Part shown: one piece after another, positions 1 to 11,720 of the stretch | Numbering within the stretch: the stretch's first letter is position 1 | Layout: every line of letters begins with the position of its first letter | Source of the DNA: Xylogone sp. PMI_703 | Lineage: Eukaryota > Ascomycota > Leotiomycetes | DNA length: 64,000 nucleotides | Reading direction: 5' to 3' | Assembly (NCBI GenBank): GCA_021399445.1 | Contig: JAJTUQ010000001.1 | Span: 5,084,001-5,148,000 of the forward strand | Program-made: the position numbers and the translations under genes | The notes under the pieces: model-generated | What the model was told of the DNA's origin: nothing | The model's database searches: none | The model's input: only the letters and a program-made list of their open reading frames with translations

Positions 1-1
1 G

Positions 2-652
2 ACAATCAGCTCCTCATATGATACACAGGTCCTCCAGAGTATCAAATCATGGAATGCCAAGACTGTCTTCGAACACCATGTCCGTAATCCATTTGTTCTT
101 CGGGAATTAGATTATACCGATTCACAAGTCCCCTTCCTGCGAATCACGCCCAGTGAAGGAAGCATAACTGTCCTCTCAATTCTTGATTCCCTGCATGATC
201 TCAAAACGACAATACCAATTAGCGAATATCACTCCATTGGATTATCAAGCTTGGAGTTTGTCTGCATACTGACGTCAAAAGCATTTCATCTCACAGATGA
301 TGCGGTGAAGTTCAAACAGACAGATATGCTCCGAATGTGGATGTTTTATTTTCCCAATAGCCCGGCTTATGACAATCTATACTATGATACTATCCTTCAG
401 CTCCATTTTTATGCCCTGGTTCTTGCAGCTTCGCCATTATTTCCGGAGTCCTTGCAAGGAAGAATTATGCAAATATGCTTAAGACTGATTCTTGAATGTT
501 GCGGCCAGAGCTTCAATCTCAAGCCCTTCGCACCGATGTTTTCTCGGAGCGTTTTACAGATACTCCTTCAGTCGCAGTGTTCACTTGACTCTCAACTCAC
601 ATCATTAGTCTCTCCATCATTCACCAGCTTCCTTTCCGGATCATCCCCCTAG
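2..652 (+). CDS. C-terminal part of an unidentified protein (possible transcription regulator)
   Basis: The frame is open from base 2 to the TAG at 650-652, giving about 216 residues of a protein whose start lies outside the window. I cannot name the family with confidence. The middle is alpha-helical and hydrophobic around residues 125-150 (a stretch like LQLHFYALVLAASPLFPE), which resembles the helical middle/C-terminal region of fungal Zn2Cys6 transcription factors but carries no diagnostic motif. There is no zinc cluster in the visible part, as expected for a C-terminal fragment. The downstream neighbour is the convergent ankyrin gene. It could equally be an unrelated helical protein. I consider it coding because of its length, lack of stops and protein-like composition. 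Confidence 0.45.
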   Translation, partial: TISSSYDTQVLQSIKSWNAKTVFEHHVRNPFVLRELDYTDSQVPFLRITPSEGSITVLSILDSLHDLKTTIPISEYHSIGLSSLEFVCILTSKAFHLTDDAVKFKQTDMLRMWMFYFPNSPAYDNLYYDTILQLHFYALVLAASPLFPESLQGRIMQICLRLILECCGQSFNLKPFAPMFSRSVLQILLQSQCSLDSQLTSLVSPSFTSFLSGSSP

Positions 653-1333
653 TAGTAGATTGGAATGGCCATAATATGCATGACAAGTCCACCTCCACAG
701 TTCTTCCCAGGAGTGACAGGCCTTTCTCTCACATGATGGTTGTGTGGACCACAACGTCAAAGATTGAACCGAGAAACGACGGCTTCAAAGTTATAGATTT
801 GGAAAAGGGCGCTTTGGGTGGTTCTTTATATCTCCTTGATAACGCCGTATCGTATGACTGCTGGGCCAGTTTTGATGTACGTAGAGCTTCACGAATAGGC
901 ACATTTGAAACTTGAGTAGTACCTTTGAAAACTTCAGACTCATCGAGCCGGGTATTGTAGGCTAGTAAATCTGTTAAAGTAGCGAATGTAACTGGCATTG
1001 GTGCAGCTATGGTGGTTTGGAGATGGATTGGTTGGAGACGCATTTCTCTTTACGATAAAGAGTTGATGGCACAAGTACCCAGAACTGTATGTTTCTCGGA
1101 TACACTATTTAAGATAGAGTAATCTTCGAACATTGTACTGACTTTAGAACTACTGTTCCCAGATGCAGATGACGTGTTTTCGTTCTAGCTAATACCCATA
1201 GTATGTATCCATATTTATCACACTCTAGCCATATATTTGGTCTTCTATCACTCTATGCGACCAACCTGGAAGAAGTAAAGACAGACAATCACTTAAACGA
1301 AATAAACAAATATATTTATAGTATGAACTATGA
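653..1333. other. Intergenic region between convergent genes
   Basis: This stretch separates the 3' ends of two convergent genes. An open frame on the minus strand (729-1043) has mildly protein-like composition but no recognisable motif and no supporting neighbour, so it is not called as a gene. Nothing else is recognised. Confidence 0.4.
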
Positions 1334-4300
1334 TTAATAAAACGGTGCATATACATCCGACTCCGAGCCTAAGAATCCCAGATTTGTGGACGATGTTATG
1401 TACGATGTCGGACTTTGTAACACCCTGGTTTCATAGGAGGGCTGAAAATAGTCGTTTTCAAAAAATCCCCAAGATTCTCCTCCGAGAGTCTGCTGAATAG
1501 GTTGATCCTCAAACACCCACTCACCATATTCGATCTCGGTAGGTAGCTGAGGGGATCTAATTTCGTTTGGAGGTTGTGTAGATTCGTTGTCGTGGCGACA
1601 CTGAGTAATCTCTTTCTCGAGAAACTGCTGAATAGATCTATAACCATTCCGTGTCGCGAATGCTAACGCCCGTTCAAACTGCTGGATGCTGGGTCTTGTC
1701 TTCGCCTTGGCGAGTAGAAGCTCTACCATATGAGAGCGCCCATGTTCTGCAGCTCCTTCGAGGGCGGTCCTTCCATTATTCTTTGCTGCTGGCGCGTTAA
1801 CATCTGCTCCATAATCTAAAAGAAGGCAAGCTATTCCGGCGTATCCACCAATGGCGGCGAACTGAAGCGCAGTGGCTCCATTTTTGTTATACGGAGGTGC
1901 GTTGACATCAGCGCCCTTATTTAAGAGTATTTTAACTATATCTATTCTTCCCTTCTCGACTGCCAGCTGCAGCGGAGTGCGCTCAACGCCACATCTGAAG
2001 CCGGAATTTATAGCTGCGCCATTTCCCATCAATAACTTCACTAGCTCCGGATTGCCGCAATGTATGGCTGCTAGGAGAGCAGTTCGGCGATCAGTAACCA
2101 ATCTATTTGGATCTGCTTTACGTAAGACCATTTGTACAATTGACAAATCGCTACCACACATAGTAATTGCGGTTCCTAGAGCAGACTCTGCATCTGGTGG
2201 CAGGAAGAGTCCCTTGAGATAATAGTCATACCAGGATTGTTCGAGCAGCTGGGAGTCTCCATGTCTTCGTTGAAAAATGGAGTCAGGATCTATGCCTGTC
2301 TCCAGCAAAAGTTTAATCACTGGGACGTATTCTAACGTGATGGCATACTGCAGGGCCAAACACCCATAGCCTTTGGAGATGCGCTTATACCGTTTCAACC
2401 GTGCTGACAAAATTATGCGCACAAGTTCAACACTACTCTTAAGAACTGCAGTAAGGAGAGAAATGTCATCCGGATCTGCTCCTAGATCAAGAAGATACTG
2501 TACCATGCATTGGTTGTTATTTTTAACCGCCGCCTCGAGCGCTGTATATCCAGAGAACGTAGCCGCGGGATTATTAACATCGGCACCTCTATCTATCAAC
2601 AGCTCGATGATATCCCAATCTCCCCTCTCAACTGCAATAGTGAGCGAAGCTTTTCCTTCGTCATCTTCCAGGGCGTTGATGTCAGCCCCACTATCAATGA
2701 TTTCGCTGATTAGCGAGCGATCTGCCCAAGAGATCGCCGCAGGGAGTACTGTCACTGCGTTGTCGGAAGCGAAGAAAAAGTGCTCATACTTGTTCACCGC
2801 CGCACCAGCGCTCAAGAGCTGGCGTACCAGTCGTTCATTCTTGCAGCGGACCGCAACCAAAAGTGGGGCTATAGATCTACTAGCCTGCATATCGACACTG
2901 GCCTCGAGAAACAGATTCGCAATGTCATTTCGACCGGCTTTGCAGGCGGCTTTTAGTACACTCTCTAGTGATCCAAGTAGTATAGATTTATATTTCGATT
3001 CTCTTCCTAGTAAGAAGCGAAGAATTGGCACTTGGTTGCTCTTGATTGCTTCTTCAATAGCGCGAATCAGCCCAAGTTCGTCTTCCAACTGAGCTCCCTC
3101 AGTTTCCAACTTCTTAAAGAGATCGATGTTTCCCTTCTCAATTGCGTAAATCAATGCGGCGTTCGCTCTCCGTAATTTGGTCTCTTGATCTGCAGTTTTG
3201 AGTAAGATAAACACCAGCTCTGTATCATTGTACAACACTGCATATTTAATTGCCATTTCTGTGAGATGGGCTCCATATCTTTGTAGTAGCTCGATAGTAT
3301 TGCGGTCACCGTAGGCCGCTGCATATTCAAGAGAATGTTCAGTTGTCTGAGCTCCCCTCTCTAATAGCAAATTTATCAGTTCAGCACTTTTTCTTCTTAT
3401 CGCTATGTCCAGTACTGTTATAGTCCTAGGACAATGGATTTTTAGAATATCTTCATGCCAATGAATCAATAAGGAATGCACGTCGGTGGCCATAGCTTGA
3501 GGATTCGCACCAGCATCGAGTAGAGTCTTAACGATGCTTATTACATGTTTGTTGGGAATGGCTTCCCCGTAAGCCACAGCAGCAGCCAGGGGAGGCGGGC
3601 CATTGCTGGGGTTGGCGTTGGCTCCGGCGTTTAGTAGAATTTGCACCAAATCAACATCTACGAGTCCCCTGATGTGCCCCTTATCATAATCGTTCCGACA
3701 CGAAATAGCACTATATAGTGCCGAAGTAGTATTACTTCCGACCGATAAGTTGACGTCTGCACCCTTCTTTATTAGTACGTCAACTAACTTGAAGCTTCGC
3801 ATCGCAGACGCATGTTGAAGTGACGTGTGAGTTCTATCACCATCATGATACGGTAGATTGGGACTGATGCCCCAGACTATTAATTTCTCGACCATCCAAA
3901 CATCTCCAGCAGCGATAGCGAGACAAAACAAGCTTTCTGCAAAAGCTTCGACACTGGGACTTTTCTTTGACAGAAGATTGTCCAACAAGCCAATATTCAG
4001 TGGGCGCTTGATCCACTTATATATGCCCCTGCTGACGTCCGAAGTTGTGTCAAATATATTATTTGACAGCAGATACATGGCCATCGCCAGGGCTAACTTC
4101 ATAGGATTCGTTAACAGCGGTGCTTGGCCATTGAGCGAGAGTGCACCTTCTTTCGCAACATATCTGCGAAGGATATTTTGAGGCATTAAAGCTTCCACTG
4201 TTTGGCTAAAAGGCGCCGACAGCTTATTCCCATCCACTCCTCGTAACTCGGTAAGTATACCGGAATAAATACCTTGCGCCAGTACCGGCAATTCGAATTT

Positions 4301-5156
4301 ACTGCTTCCAAGGACTGTGGAAAAGGGGTTCCCTGCAGAACGAATGTTAGTAGAGCTCCAGCACATACACAGCCTTAGTAATAATTAGACGGTAGTAGAA
4401 TCTGAAATGTGGTTGTGCAATCTCTAGTTCCTCACGTACCTTCTAGGTTTAACATAGAGTAGAATTGGTCAAAGGGAAAACACTCCATCTGAGTGGTAGA
4501 CATATTGCTATATGGTAAGACCAAGTAGAGCTCTGTAGGTACTAATGCCGTGAAATCTCTTGGTGGTGGGGATAGTCGAGATAGTGCAAATAATGTTGAT
4601 GATGATGAAGATGGTGAACGCGCCGATGGTGTGTGAATGGCAAACCCCGGAGGTATAGTTAATGATGACACTGTCGTAACTTCGATAACTGTTAGAATTC
4701 AAATTCAAACTCAAAGGGTGCTTGGTGATAACTGCATAACGTACTTTCACTTGCTTCAGGCGTAGATCCATATCGCAGAATCTGCTTCCTGAGCCTTTTG
4801 GGCGGGATTTCATTACCATACAGAGTCACTATGCTCTCTTCGCCCTCTTGTTTCCTTCTCTTGATTATACATGCGACCGTTTTCCAATCCGCTGCGGTCA
4901 CATTCTTTCGAAAACGCCACTTCTTAAACTGAAGCTCATATTGTGATTTGCTGTCTTGGATTAGCATTGAGCTTCATGGGTAGACAGTATGGATTCTATT
5001 TATAACTTACGTTGCATCGAAATTATGCAAATCTGACATCTTTTTCATGACCTGCTCAAGACTTAAACCTTCCTTCAGATAATAAGTCTCAATCTTATCG
5101 AAATGTAGGTTCCATAGCGCATCGCGGGAAGTGCGAATTAGTAAAGAATTTAGCAT
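1334..5156 (-). CDS. Clr5-domain ankyrin-repeat protein, four exons
   Basis: Model: exons 5156-5011, 4950-4745, 4688-4436 and 4373-1334. All junctions are GT-AG and the phases add up to 1,214 residues. Exons 1-2 encode a Clr5 domain (about residues 12-85): DALWNLHFDKIETYYLKEG is followed, after a 60-nt intron, by KSQYELQFKKWRFRKN, the usual Clr5 core. A low-complexity Ser/Pro linker follows. From about residue 220 onward comes a long ankyrin solenoid of roughly twenty repeats with GADVN-type turns and LLxxGA helices. The last 80 residues are non-repetitive and acidic/aromatic. Clr5 is typical of fungal nuclear or uncharacterised regulatory proteins; ankyrin arrays bind proteins. Its substrate and role are unknown. 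An alternative in-frame non-ATG extension exists upstream, but ATG 5156 puts Clr5 at the N-terminus as in other members. It lies next to the biosynthetic cluster; a regulatory link is speculative. Confidence 0.85.
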
Positions 5157-7647
5157 ATTGAAATCTATGGAGAAAAGTCTATCTTCTGTCCTGAAATGTG
5201 AGAAGCTCTGCCGCAACAAATGGCAAAAACGAGCTCTGTAATAGCCTCAGGGTAGTAATCACACGTTAGTGATGGATTCGTGCTTAAAGAGAAGTGAAAA
5301 TGCGCTATCATGAGAAAGTTGGGGGAGTGCCACGTATTTATGCTAGACACAGTATTGGAAACTCATTATTGTAGCTGAGTGCCACGGATTGTTTAATTTG
5401 CTGAGTTTGAAGCCTCTGAGTGGTTGGAGCCAAAATCTGCTGCATTCGTGGAGTATCGGTTGTCTGCCTCGTCCAAAATCTTATGCCTTGGCCAAAATCC
5501 TGACCAAAATCTTGTCCCTTAACCAGCCATAATCCTATCTTGACCAGAATCTTTTGCTATAAGCCACAACACTTGTTCTCCGACTGCATAGCAAATGATG
5601 ATCATGCACACACACCGATTGCCTCATGATTCATCCGCCTCTTCGTTACTTGACAAAAACAACTTGGCTAGTTTTTTTGTAAGGTACCGGGGACAATCAC
5701 GAATCAAGCTAACTACTCGACTCGTCACTCTGTATTCTCTACTCTTTTGAGAGGTCAACCAACAATAGTGCTTGCACCTTCACACAACATTCTCAAAGCG
5801 CTTTTAAGTCGCATCAAATATTTCTTGATTCCTGTGCCTCAAGTATACTCTTATGCAAAACTGTTATTTACCTCTTGTTAAGGATATCTAATTTTGGGTG
5901 TCGATTTTGGATCAGGCTCTGAGAGGTCTGCTGGCATGCAGCCTTTCGCAAAAATGCGAACCAGAAAAGAGTACCAGGATTCAAATGGAAGGCTAACCAA
6001 TCAGTACATTGGCTCAATGCCGAACAATAAATCCTAGTTCAATCGGATTTTGGTTTTGTCCAAAGAAACTCAAGATCATGATAGAGTCAGATTCTGGTGA
6101 AAATCCGATTTTGGACCTCCAAAATCCGAAGTTTGAGAATCTAGTTCAGAAGATGCCTTCGTACGTTAACCAAAATCTGTCCCGTCTGCTTCTATATATT
6201 GTACCTTTCTCAATGGATAATTTGAATCACCTTATCTCTACAATTACATCACATACTATCCACTATAGCTCACATATTTCTTTTCAAATCATAATATGGA
6301 AGACTTCTCTACGAGATCTACAAATGGGTCCGCGCATGAATATATGTACGTACATAACCCGTCATTACTCCACTTACGGATATATCCAAAAAGCATAATG
6401 CGTAGTGTAACTACCAACAAAGTCTGACATTTTTGTTCGTAGGTTCTCGAGTACACAAGATAATCACAAACCATGTGAATCGGAATACAAAGCTCAATCT
6501 AGTGCACGACTCGACAATTTCTTCAGCAGAGATGATTTCAAATCTAGTCTACCTTATATCCGCGGCTCTACGGACCGACCTGCCCAGAATGTTCATGAGC
6601 AACTTCAGCAATTCGACCAAACATTCTACGGCAATGATCCTAAGTCAGGTTCCTCAAACAACCAGAAAGACGTCACATCATCTTAGATGAAATAACTTTA
6701 GTAACTCATGAGAGGGCACCTCAGAGTCCGGCTTAATCATTAGAATAAGTGCATGAGTCTAAGATTTGTCATGAGTTGTTTTACTTAGATTAGGAGGGAT
6801 ATCAGTTTATTTACTCAGAAGTTATATGAATGTTTACGTGACCTCTGAGCCTGCGATAATAAGCTAGCGGATACTGTGATAGTATATGAATAGGATTTAC
6901 CATGATGCTATACTGTTGAAATTATAGAAAATCTTCCATTTCTGGTATTTAAAGAGAGTTCCCGATCGTGAGAGAGAAAAACAAGCCACGTCATTAATGT
7001 TGTACAAACTAATATACACCATATTTAGCAAATGTAATCTTAAGGTTACTACGGTTATAACCTATTAAAAGTCAGAGATTACCACAGCGAAGGGTAGCAA
7101 AGTATGTTTCTCGTGTTATCGTTGAACTGTCCTCTGGCTGGGAGGAGAGAGACGGTGTTAGATAAGAGCTATCCTTTAAATTACACCACTTCCTCTTTCA
7201 GACTCACGCATAGCAAAAGACTATTACAATAATATCCTTAAATGAGCGTTATAAATATAATTTGGAACACAGATTATGCTAAAAGAGTTGGAGTAAGATG
7301 GGAAAAGACTTAATTAGACCAACCTGGTAATAGTCTCCTAACGGTTCTTGAACAGTGGAAAGGATTTCAGGCCTCTAAATTCTAACTAATACAGCTTTAA
7401 GAGGAGACTTAAACCTCTCAAAAATCTCCGATTTCTTGTCTCTTTAATAAATTCGATACTACATCTAAGGTCATAATCTGATTATTCAACTCTGTATATT
7501 TTCACTAGAGACTTTTATTTCCCACAAACTTTTCTTCTATATGACAATAGAATTCGCCTGCAGCCGATTACAAGGGAAGGAGAAAGAGATCGAGTCTGCT
7601 TTTGCCAAGAAAAGGCCATGCCATGTTTGCAAAACAATAGAATATCC
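5157..7647. other. Gene-poor AT-rich region with repeated CCAAAATC words
   Basis: About 2.5 kb with only short unconvincing open frames. Between about 5430 and 6180 the word CCAAAATC(T/C)(T/G) recurs many times, and its complement also appears (for example near 6045-6110). This suggests a degenerate repeat or an old transposon remnant. A TATA-like stretch follows near 6195. No transposase or reverse transcriptase motif is visible. The region is the promoter side of the ankyrin gene. Confidence 0.35.
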
Positions 7648-7890
7648 TTACCGGTAAATTTTGTAAAAATCGATGTGACAACCAACATCGATAGCACGAT
7701 CTTGGACTTCGGGATTATGCATAATACCTGGGGGGTTCAGTATCTTATGATAGAAATGGGTCTCCAAAGGTAGCCTCCTCATTTCGATGTTGTCACATAC
7801 ATCCCTGTCCCAGTGATAGCCAGATTCTGTTGAATCGGGTCTCCATACGACACGTACGTAAGAAATAGTAATTACCCCAATTGGTGGCAC
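7648..7890 (-). pseudogene. Possible remnant of a SAM-dependent methyltransferase N-terminus
   Basis: About 80 residues on the minus strand contain ESGYHWDRD, then LETHFYHKILNPPGIMHNP and RAIDVGC. This order (charged/aromatic lead, a (Q/E)-x-H-x-x-x-K block, a Gly-rich segment, then the start of motif I DVGC) is like fungal LaeA-type small-molecule methyltransferases. Motif I is not completed: the GTGxW expected after DVGC is replaced by HIDFYKIY, and a GTAAGG splice-donor-like site follows. No downstream exon with the remaining motifs is found. I read it as a decayed fragment; chance similarity is possible. Confidence 0.3.
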
Positions 7891-8343
7891 CTCTCAATCC
7901 AATGCGGCATAGTACGTGCCCTAACCGGAAGGTTGGCCGGATCTAGCTACCAAAGCAGTACGTTCCTCGGTATCTCTTAGGCCAAAAAGCATGTGAATGC
8001 GATTTCCACTTACGCTATAGGTTCTAAAGGAAACTAATATTCAATTTCAGGGTCTTTTCGGACATTACGGAGAATAACACAAACAGTTGGGCTATTACTA
8101 ATCTCGCATTCTATACGCCTGTTTTGAATCAACAGCTGGCCCAACAAAAAGTTTAAGTTCAATTTTGGCTTAGTTGATAAATCGTTATCGCTTTGGATAA
8201 ATTTTTTGACACCGTCCCTTACAGCCTACATGTGTATGGAGACCCAAGGCCGGGAACAATAAATAGCTCCGCCTAGCAACTTTTGCTAGAACATGCCGTT
8301 TATGAGACGAAATCAATTATCTTCAACCTGTTGAGAGATACCA

Positions 8344-9240
8344 ATGACGAATACCACACTGGCGTTATCGCCAAAACCATGTCCACTTCCTGGGTTTGTT
8401 GCTCTATCCGACCAGGTCTACATTCGCAAAGCAGATTTGATAGAAGGAGACGATAAAACACTGAATACGGCCGATCCAAGAACCGTGATTATATTCGCCT
8501 GGGGCGATGCAAACCCAAAACATGTCACGAAGTACGTTGAGGGCTTCTTGAAGCTCTTTCCAGGCTCGAAAATAATCGTCGTGATTTCGCCCATTCTGAA
8601 AGCGATGACACAAACTTTCGAGCAGCGGATTCAAAGCATGCGACCGATTGCTCTAGAGCTCGCCTCTTCGGACCCAGCCCACGCGCATTCAGTCCTGATA
8701 CATGTCATGTCGAATACAGGTGGAATGAATTATGCAGTTACTCTGGAAGCTTATAGGCGCGAGTTCAACAAGCCTCTCCCACACACCCTCGTCGCTCTCG
8801 ACTCTACTCCTGGTACCGTACACTACAATTTTGCCAACACCAAACGGCTCTCCTATGCAACGGCTCTAGGCATAGCAAAGTTCTTTCCTTGGCCATTTGT
8901 AGTAACGCAAACACTCACCGCCGTGATCCTATTAATGATCCGTGGCATAGAAATACTGTTAAGGCGACAGAACATTCCGGCATTCAGCGTCAAGGCTGTG
9001 AACAGTGAACAGCATGTGTCGAAGTCATCATCGAGAGTGTACCTGTATTCCAAGGAAGATAAGATTATCTGGTGGGAAGATTTAGAGGCCCATGCTGCTG
9101 ATGCAACGAGAAAGGGGTATGCTGTGGATTGTGTTCTTTTTGAAGGAAGTGGCCATGTAGCTCACATGAAGATGTCGCCGGACAAATACTGGGGGACTAT
9201 TCTGCGCGCTTGGAGGGAGGCTAACGGAGTACAGAACTGA
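8344..9240 (+). CDS. DUF829 / PaxU-type alpha/beta-hydrolase-like protein
   Basis: Single-exon gene of 298 residues starting at the first ATG; a TATA-like AATAAATAG lies about 85 bases upstream. The family (DUF829/TMEM53, including PaxU-like proteins found in several fungal secondary-metabolite clusters) has a hydrolase fold. The start TVIIFAWGDANPKHVTKY (residues 48-65) is the family signature. The nucleophile region reads HVMSNTGG with Ser123, in place of the more usual H-x-FSNGG. The acid is likely Asp238 (YSKEDKI) and the histidine His270 or His273 (GSGHVAHMK). A hydrophobic segment around 177-204 may anchor it to a membrane. The biochemical function of the family is not established. It sits at the left edge of the NK13650-like cluster; whether it belongs to the pathway is unknown. 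Confidence 0.85.
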   Translation: MTNTTLALSPKPCPLPGFVALSDQVYIRKADLIEGDDKTLNTADPRTVIIFAWGDANPKHVTKYVEGFLKLFPGSKIIVVISPILKAMTQTFEQRIQSMRPIALELASSDPAHAHSVLIHVMSNTGGMNYAVTLEAYRREFNKPLPHTLVALDSTPGTVHYNFANTKRLSYATALGIAKFFPWPFVVTQTLTAVILLMIRGIEILLRRQNIPAFSVKAVNSEQHVSKSSSRVYLYSKEDKIIWWEDLEAHAADATRKGYAVDCVLFEGSGHVAHMKMSPDKYWGTILRAWREANGVQN

Positions 9241-9407
9241 AAGTACATTTGTGGTTTCATAAGACGTGTATAGCCATGGTGAAGAATGTATCTCATGTAT
9301 ATAAACAATTTCTCTGATGAGTTATGTAAAACTTCTCTACCAGAGGGGAGGACTAGTCAATAGACGCGCAAGAAAATGCAATCTAATCGTTCTATCATTC
9401 TACATAT

Positions 9408-10141
9408 CTATGACGATTTTTCAACTCTTAGGTCTTTGTAGAAGTAAGCACCATCAACCAATTCGCCAGTGTTCGGAACAATGCCATAGTTTGGTACCAC
9501 GCCAATCTGTCCATTTATATGGTTAGCACCCATACATCAGGCCAGCTTTATTAAAGATACATGGGATTACCTTGGTATATCCCAGACGTGGGTATAAATA
9601 CACTTCTGCAGGACTTCCCACCGTAGTACATAGTTGCTTTTCAATTCATGGTTAGTATTTAATCATTGATCTTAAATAACTGTCATAAGAAAGAAAGACG
9701 GATAATTGATCTTACCAGGAGAGTGCGCCCTTGCTCTAGAGCTACCTTCTCAAGTTCTGCCATCATTCTCTTTGCCAACCCAAATCGCCTGTACTTAGGA
9801 GACACCATCAGCATCTCGATGTCTCCTCGAAACGGACCGGTGTCGGCATCCGGAGTGCTAAGCTCAACCACAGCACAAAGATCATTTTCCACCCCTTTTC
9901 CTTGTTCCTGACTAGAATTTGCTGTGGTGGCAACGATGATAATTCGTCTTTTAGAACGCACTTGGTCAATTCTCTCTTTCCAGAACGAAAGCATCTTGGC
10001 ACGCTTTTCCGCATCAAACGGAGGATGGTAGCGCATCAGAGCATTATCCCCTAAAATGCTGTCAATATGGAGCTCTACAAGAGCTGGAATGAGCCATTCG
10101 TGCCGGGTTGGGTCCAGCTGAGAGATTTGTATTGGCTCCAT
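9408..10141 (-). CDS. GNAT family N-acetyltransferase, three exons
   Basis: Model: exons 10141-9716, 9636-9571 and 9506-9408, all phase 0, giving 196 residues. The acetyl-CoA site is the motif A block MLMVSPKYRRFGLAKRMM (about residues 110-127), a variant of the R/Q-x-x-G-x-A/G signature. The C-terminus carries the typical GSPAEVYLYPRLGYTK and VVPNYGIVPNTGELVDG segments seen in fungal small-molecule GNATs, which confirms both introns. Members transfer the acetyl group of acetyl-CoA to a primary amine; the substrate cannot be predicted. It is encoded on the same strand as the adjacent O-methyltransferase and could acetylate an amine of the pathway product, or be a bystander. Confidence 0.85.
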
Positions 10142-10836
10142 GAAAAAGTACGAAATAAATTGGACTACGAATAGGTAGGATGCTTGGTCGACGTATGATG
10201 ACTCAAGCGATTTAACGAGCTGAAGACCTGAGAAATGAGGTGAAGGTTTTATCTAGATTTGATTATTGTGAGAGCCTGCGTACGGTCAGATCATTCATGG
10301 AGAACAAAGAATCCAAATTCCGCCTAATAATACCATGTGGGGCATCTCCAAGCTAATTATGACACTTCTAGGCATCAACACCTCGTCACAGCTTAATCCC
10401 AATTCACGCTTGAGTAGCCCTCTCCATAGAAACGGCAAGGTAAGATGTGTGCAAGTCATGCTATGTAATGGTTCCATTGGTCATCTCAGATCTTCATACT
10501 TCGTAATACAACTGAAGCTATGTTGGCTTTGGGCATGATACCCAACATGAAGTATAATCATTTATACCAAATTTGAATATCCTTAAATGGCCATATTCGT
10601 AATCAACAGTGAGATGCAAATTTTCAGGGTGTTAGTGATCCAATTTGAGGCGGCAATGGCCATTATCACTCTATGCAAATTTAACTTCTCTAGTTTAATC
10701 TGATGATATTACAGTACCTACGCATTCTGCTATAAAACCACTGTTGTGTACAATGACCCACTCGAGCGGCTGGAATTGAAAAGCCCCAGCTTGAGTCTGT
10801 TTCTAATTAGGTTACTTATCACTACTCTCTGATCTG
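10142..10836. other. Intergenic region
   Basis: About 700 bases between the GNAT gene and the end of the O-methyltransferase gene. Only short open frames without motifs occur. It must hold the GNAT promoter. No other feature is recognised. Confidence 0.4.
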
Positions 10837-11720
10837 TCACATCTGTGACTTGAGCTTCATCAGAGTCAGTCCATTAAAGATTGGGAGTAGTATAACATCA
10901 AATTGAGGATGCTACAGTTAGTTAGCTATTGTCATTCTACTATAATTAAGAGCGTTTAGGATTACCTTTACAGCCCAATTATTGAATTTGTGCACATTGT
11001 CAGCATGTTGGAGACTATATTCTATGTCTTCCTGACTTGAATGGGGGTTGGTGGGAGATCTGTCTGCTACCAAGCCTAAATGTATAGCTATCTATGTATT
11101 AGTCTCTGTTGAGATAGTATAAAATGGCAATACGTACTATCGTCCACAAGAATAATCCCATTCTCCGCAAGGAGATTATTTTGGAGAATGATCTCAAGGT
11201 ATTCAATATATTCGGACTTGCGTGCGTCGACATATATAATGTCAAAGGAGCCTTCTTTGATATTTTGTAATCTATAAATAAAAATAACTTTTAGTTTGCA
11301 TTCTAACTCTTCACAAGAAATATCAACTTACGTCTCAATTGCAGGACCTTCCAGCAGATGGATCTTTCTTTTTGGATCGTACTTTTTGAAGGCTGCTTTG
11401 CACGCTTCGATGGCCCGGGCCCCAGCCTCACAAGTCCAGACCTCTCCTCCTACTGCTTTCATTCCTTCTTTCCATGCTAGAGCGCTGTACCCAGTGAATG
11501 TCCCAATTTCGAGAACACGTCTTGCACGCCGATCGCTGGCGAGAAAAATGCACAGCTGGGCTTGCAATGGACAGCACATCATATATGAGGTTTCAAATTT
11601 TTCCGTAGTCCATGCGGCGAGCTCCGTAAAAATTGACGGTAATGGCGTGGAGCGAGAACAGCAATACTTATCGACTCTCGTCGCAGTTTCGTTGGGAAAG
11701 GGGATAACGCTTTCGTACAT
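10837..11720 (-). CDS. Class I (caffeoyl-CoA-type) O-methyltransferase; AnkF-like
   Basis: Model: exons 11720-11332, 11271-11138, 11075-10966 and 10911-10837. Junctions are GT-AG and the phase is consistent, giving 235 residues, the usual length of this family. SAM-binding motif I is VLEIGTFTGYSALAW (about residues 69-83). The metal/substrate loop IIYVDARKSEY (exon 2) and the ENGIILVDDS strand follow. The last exon ends in VILLPIFNGLT, matching the conserved LP-x-x-(D/N)GL end of the family. These cation-dependent enzymes methylate catechol-type hydroxyls. That fits a pathway in which a tyrosine-derived ring has been meta-hydroxylated: in NK13650 biosynthesis, as I recall, AnkF methylates a phenol. 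Assignment to that step is inference from family and neighbourhood. Confidence 0.85.

Noticed and set aside
729..1043. 104-codon open frame on the minus strand
   Set aside because: No motif, no supporting neighbour and no plausible continuation; lies between convergent 3' ends.
2373..3092. 239-codon open frame on the plus strand
   Set aside because: Fully antisense to the ankyrin array; composition follows the repeat code of the real gene.
6009..6690. Several open frames of 60-130 codons
   Set aside because: AT-rich, no motifs, mutually overlapping on both strands; likely chance.
10295..10538. Overlapping short frames on both strands
   Set aside because: No motif and no splice continuation; treated as intergenic.
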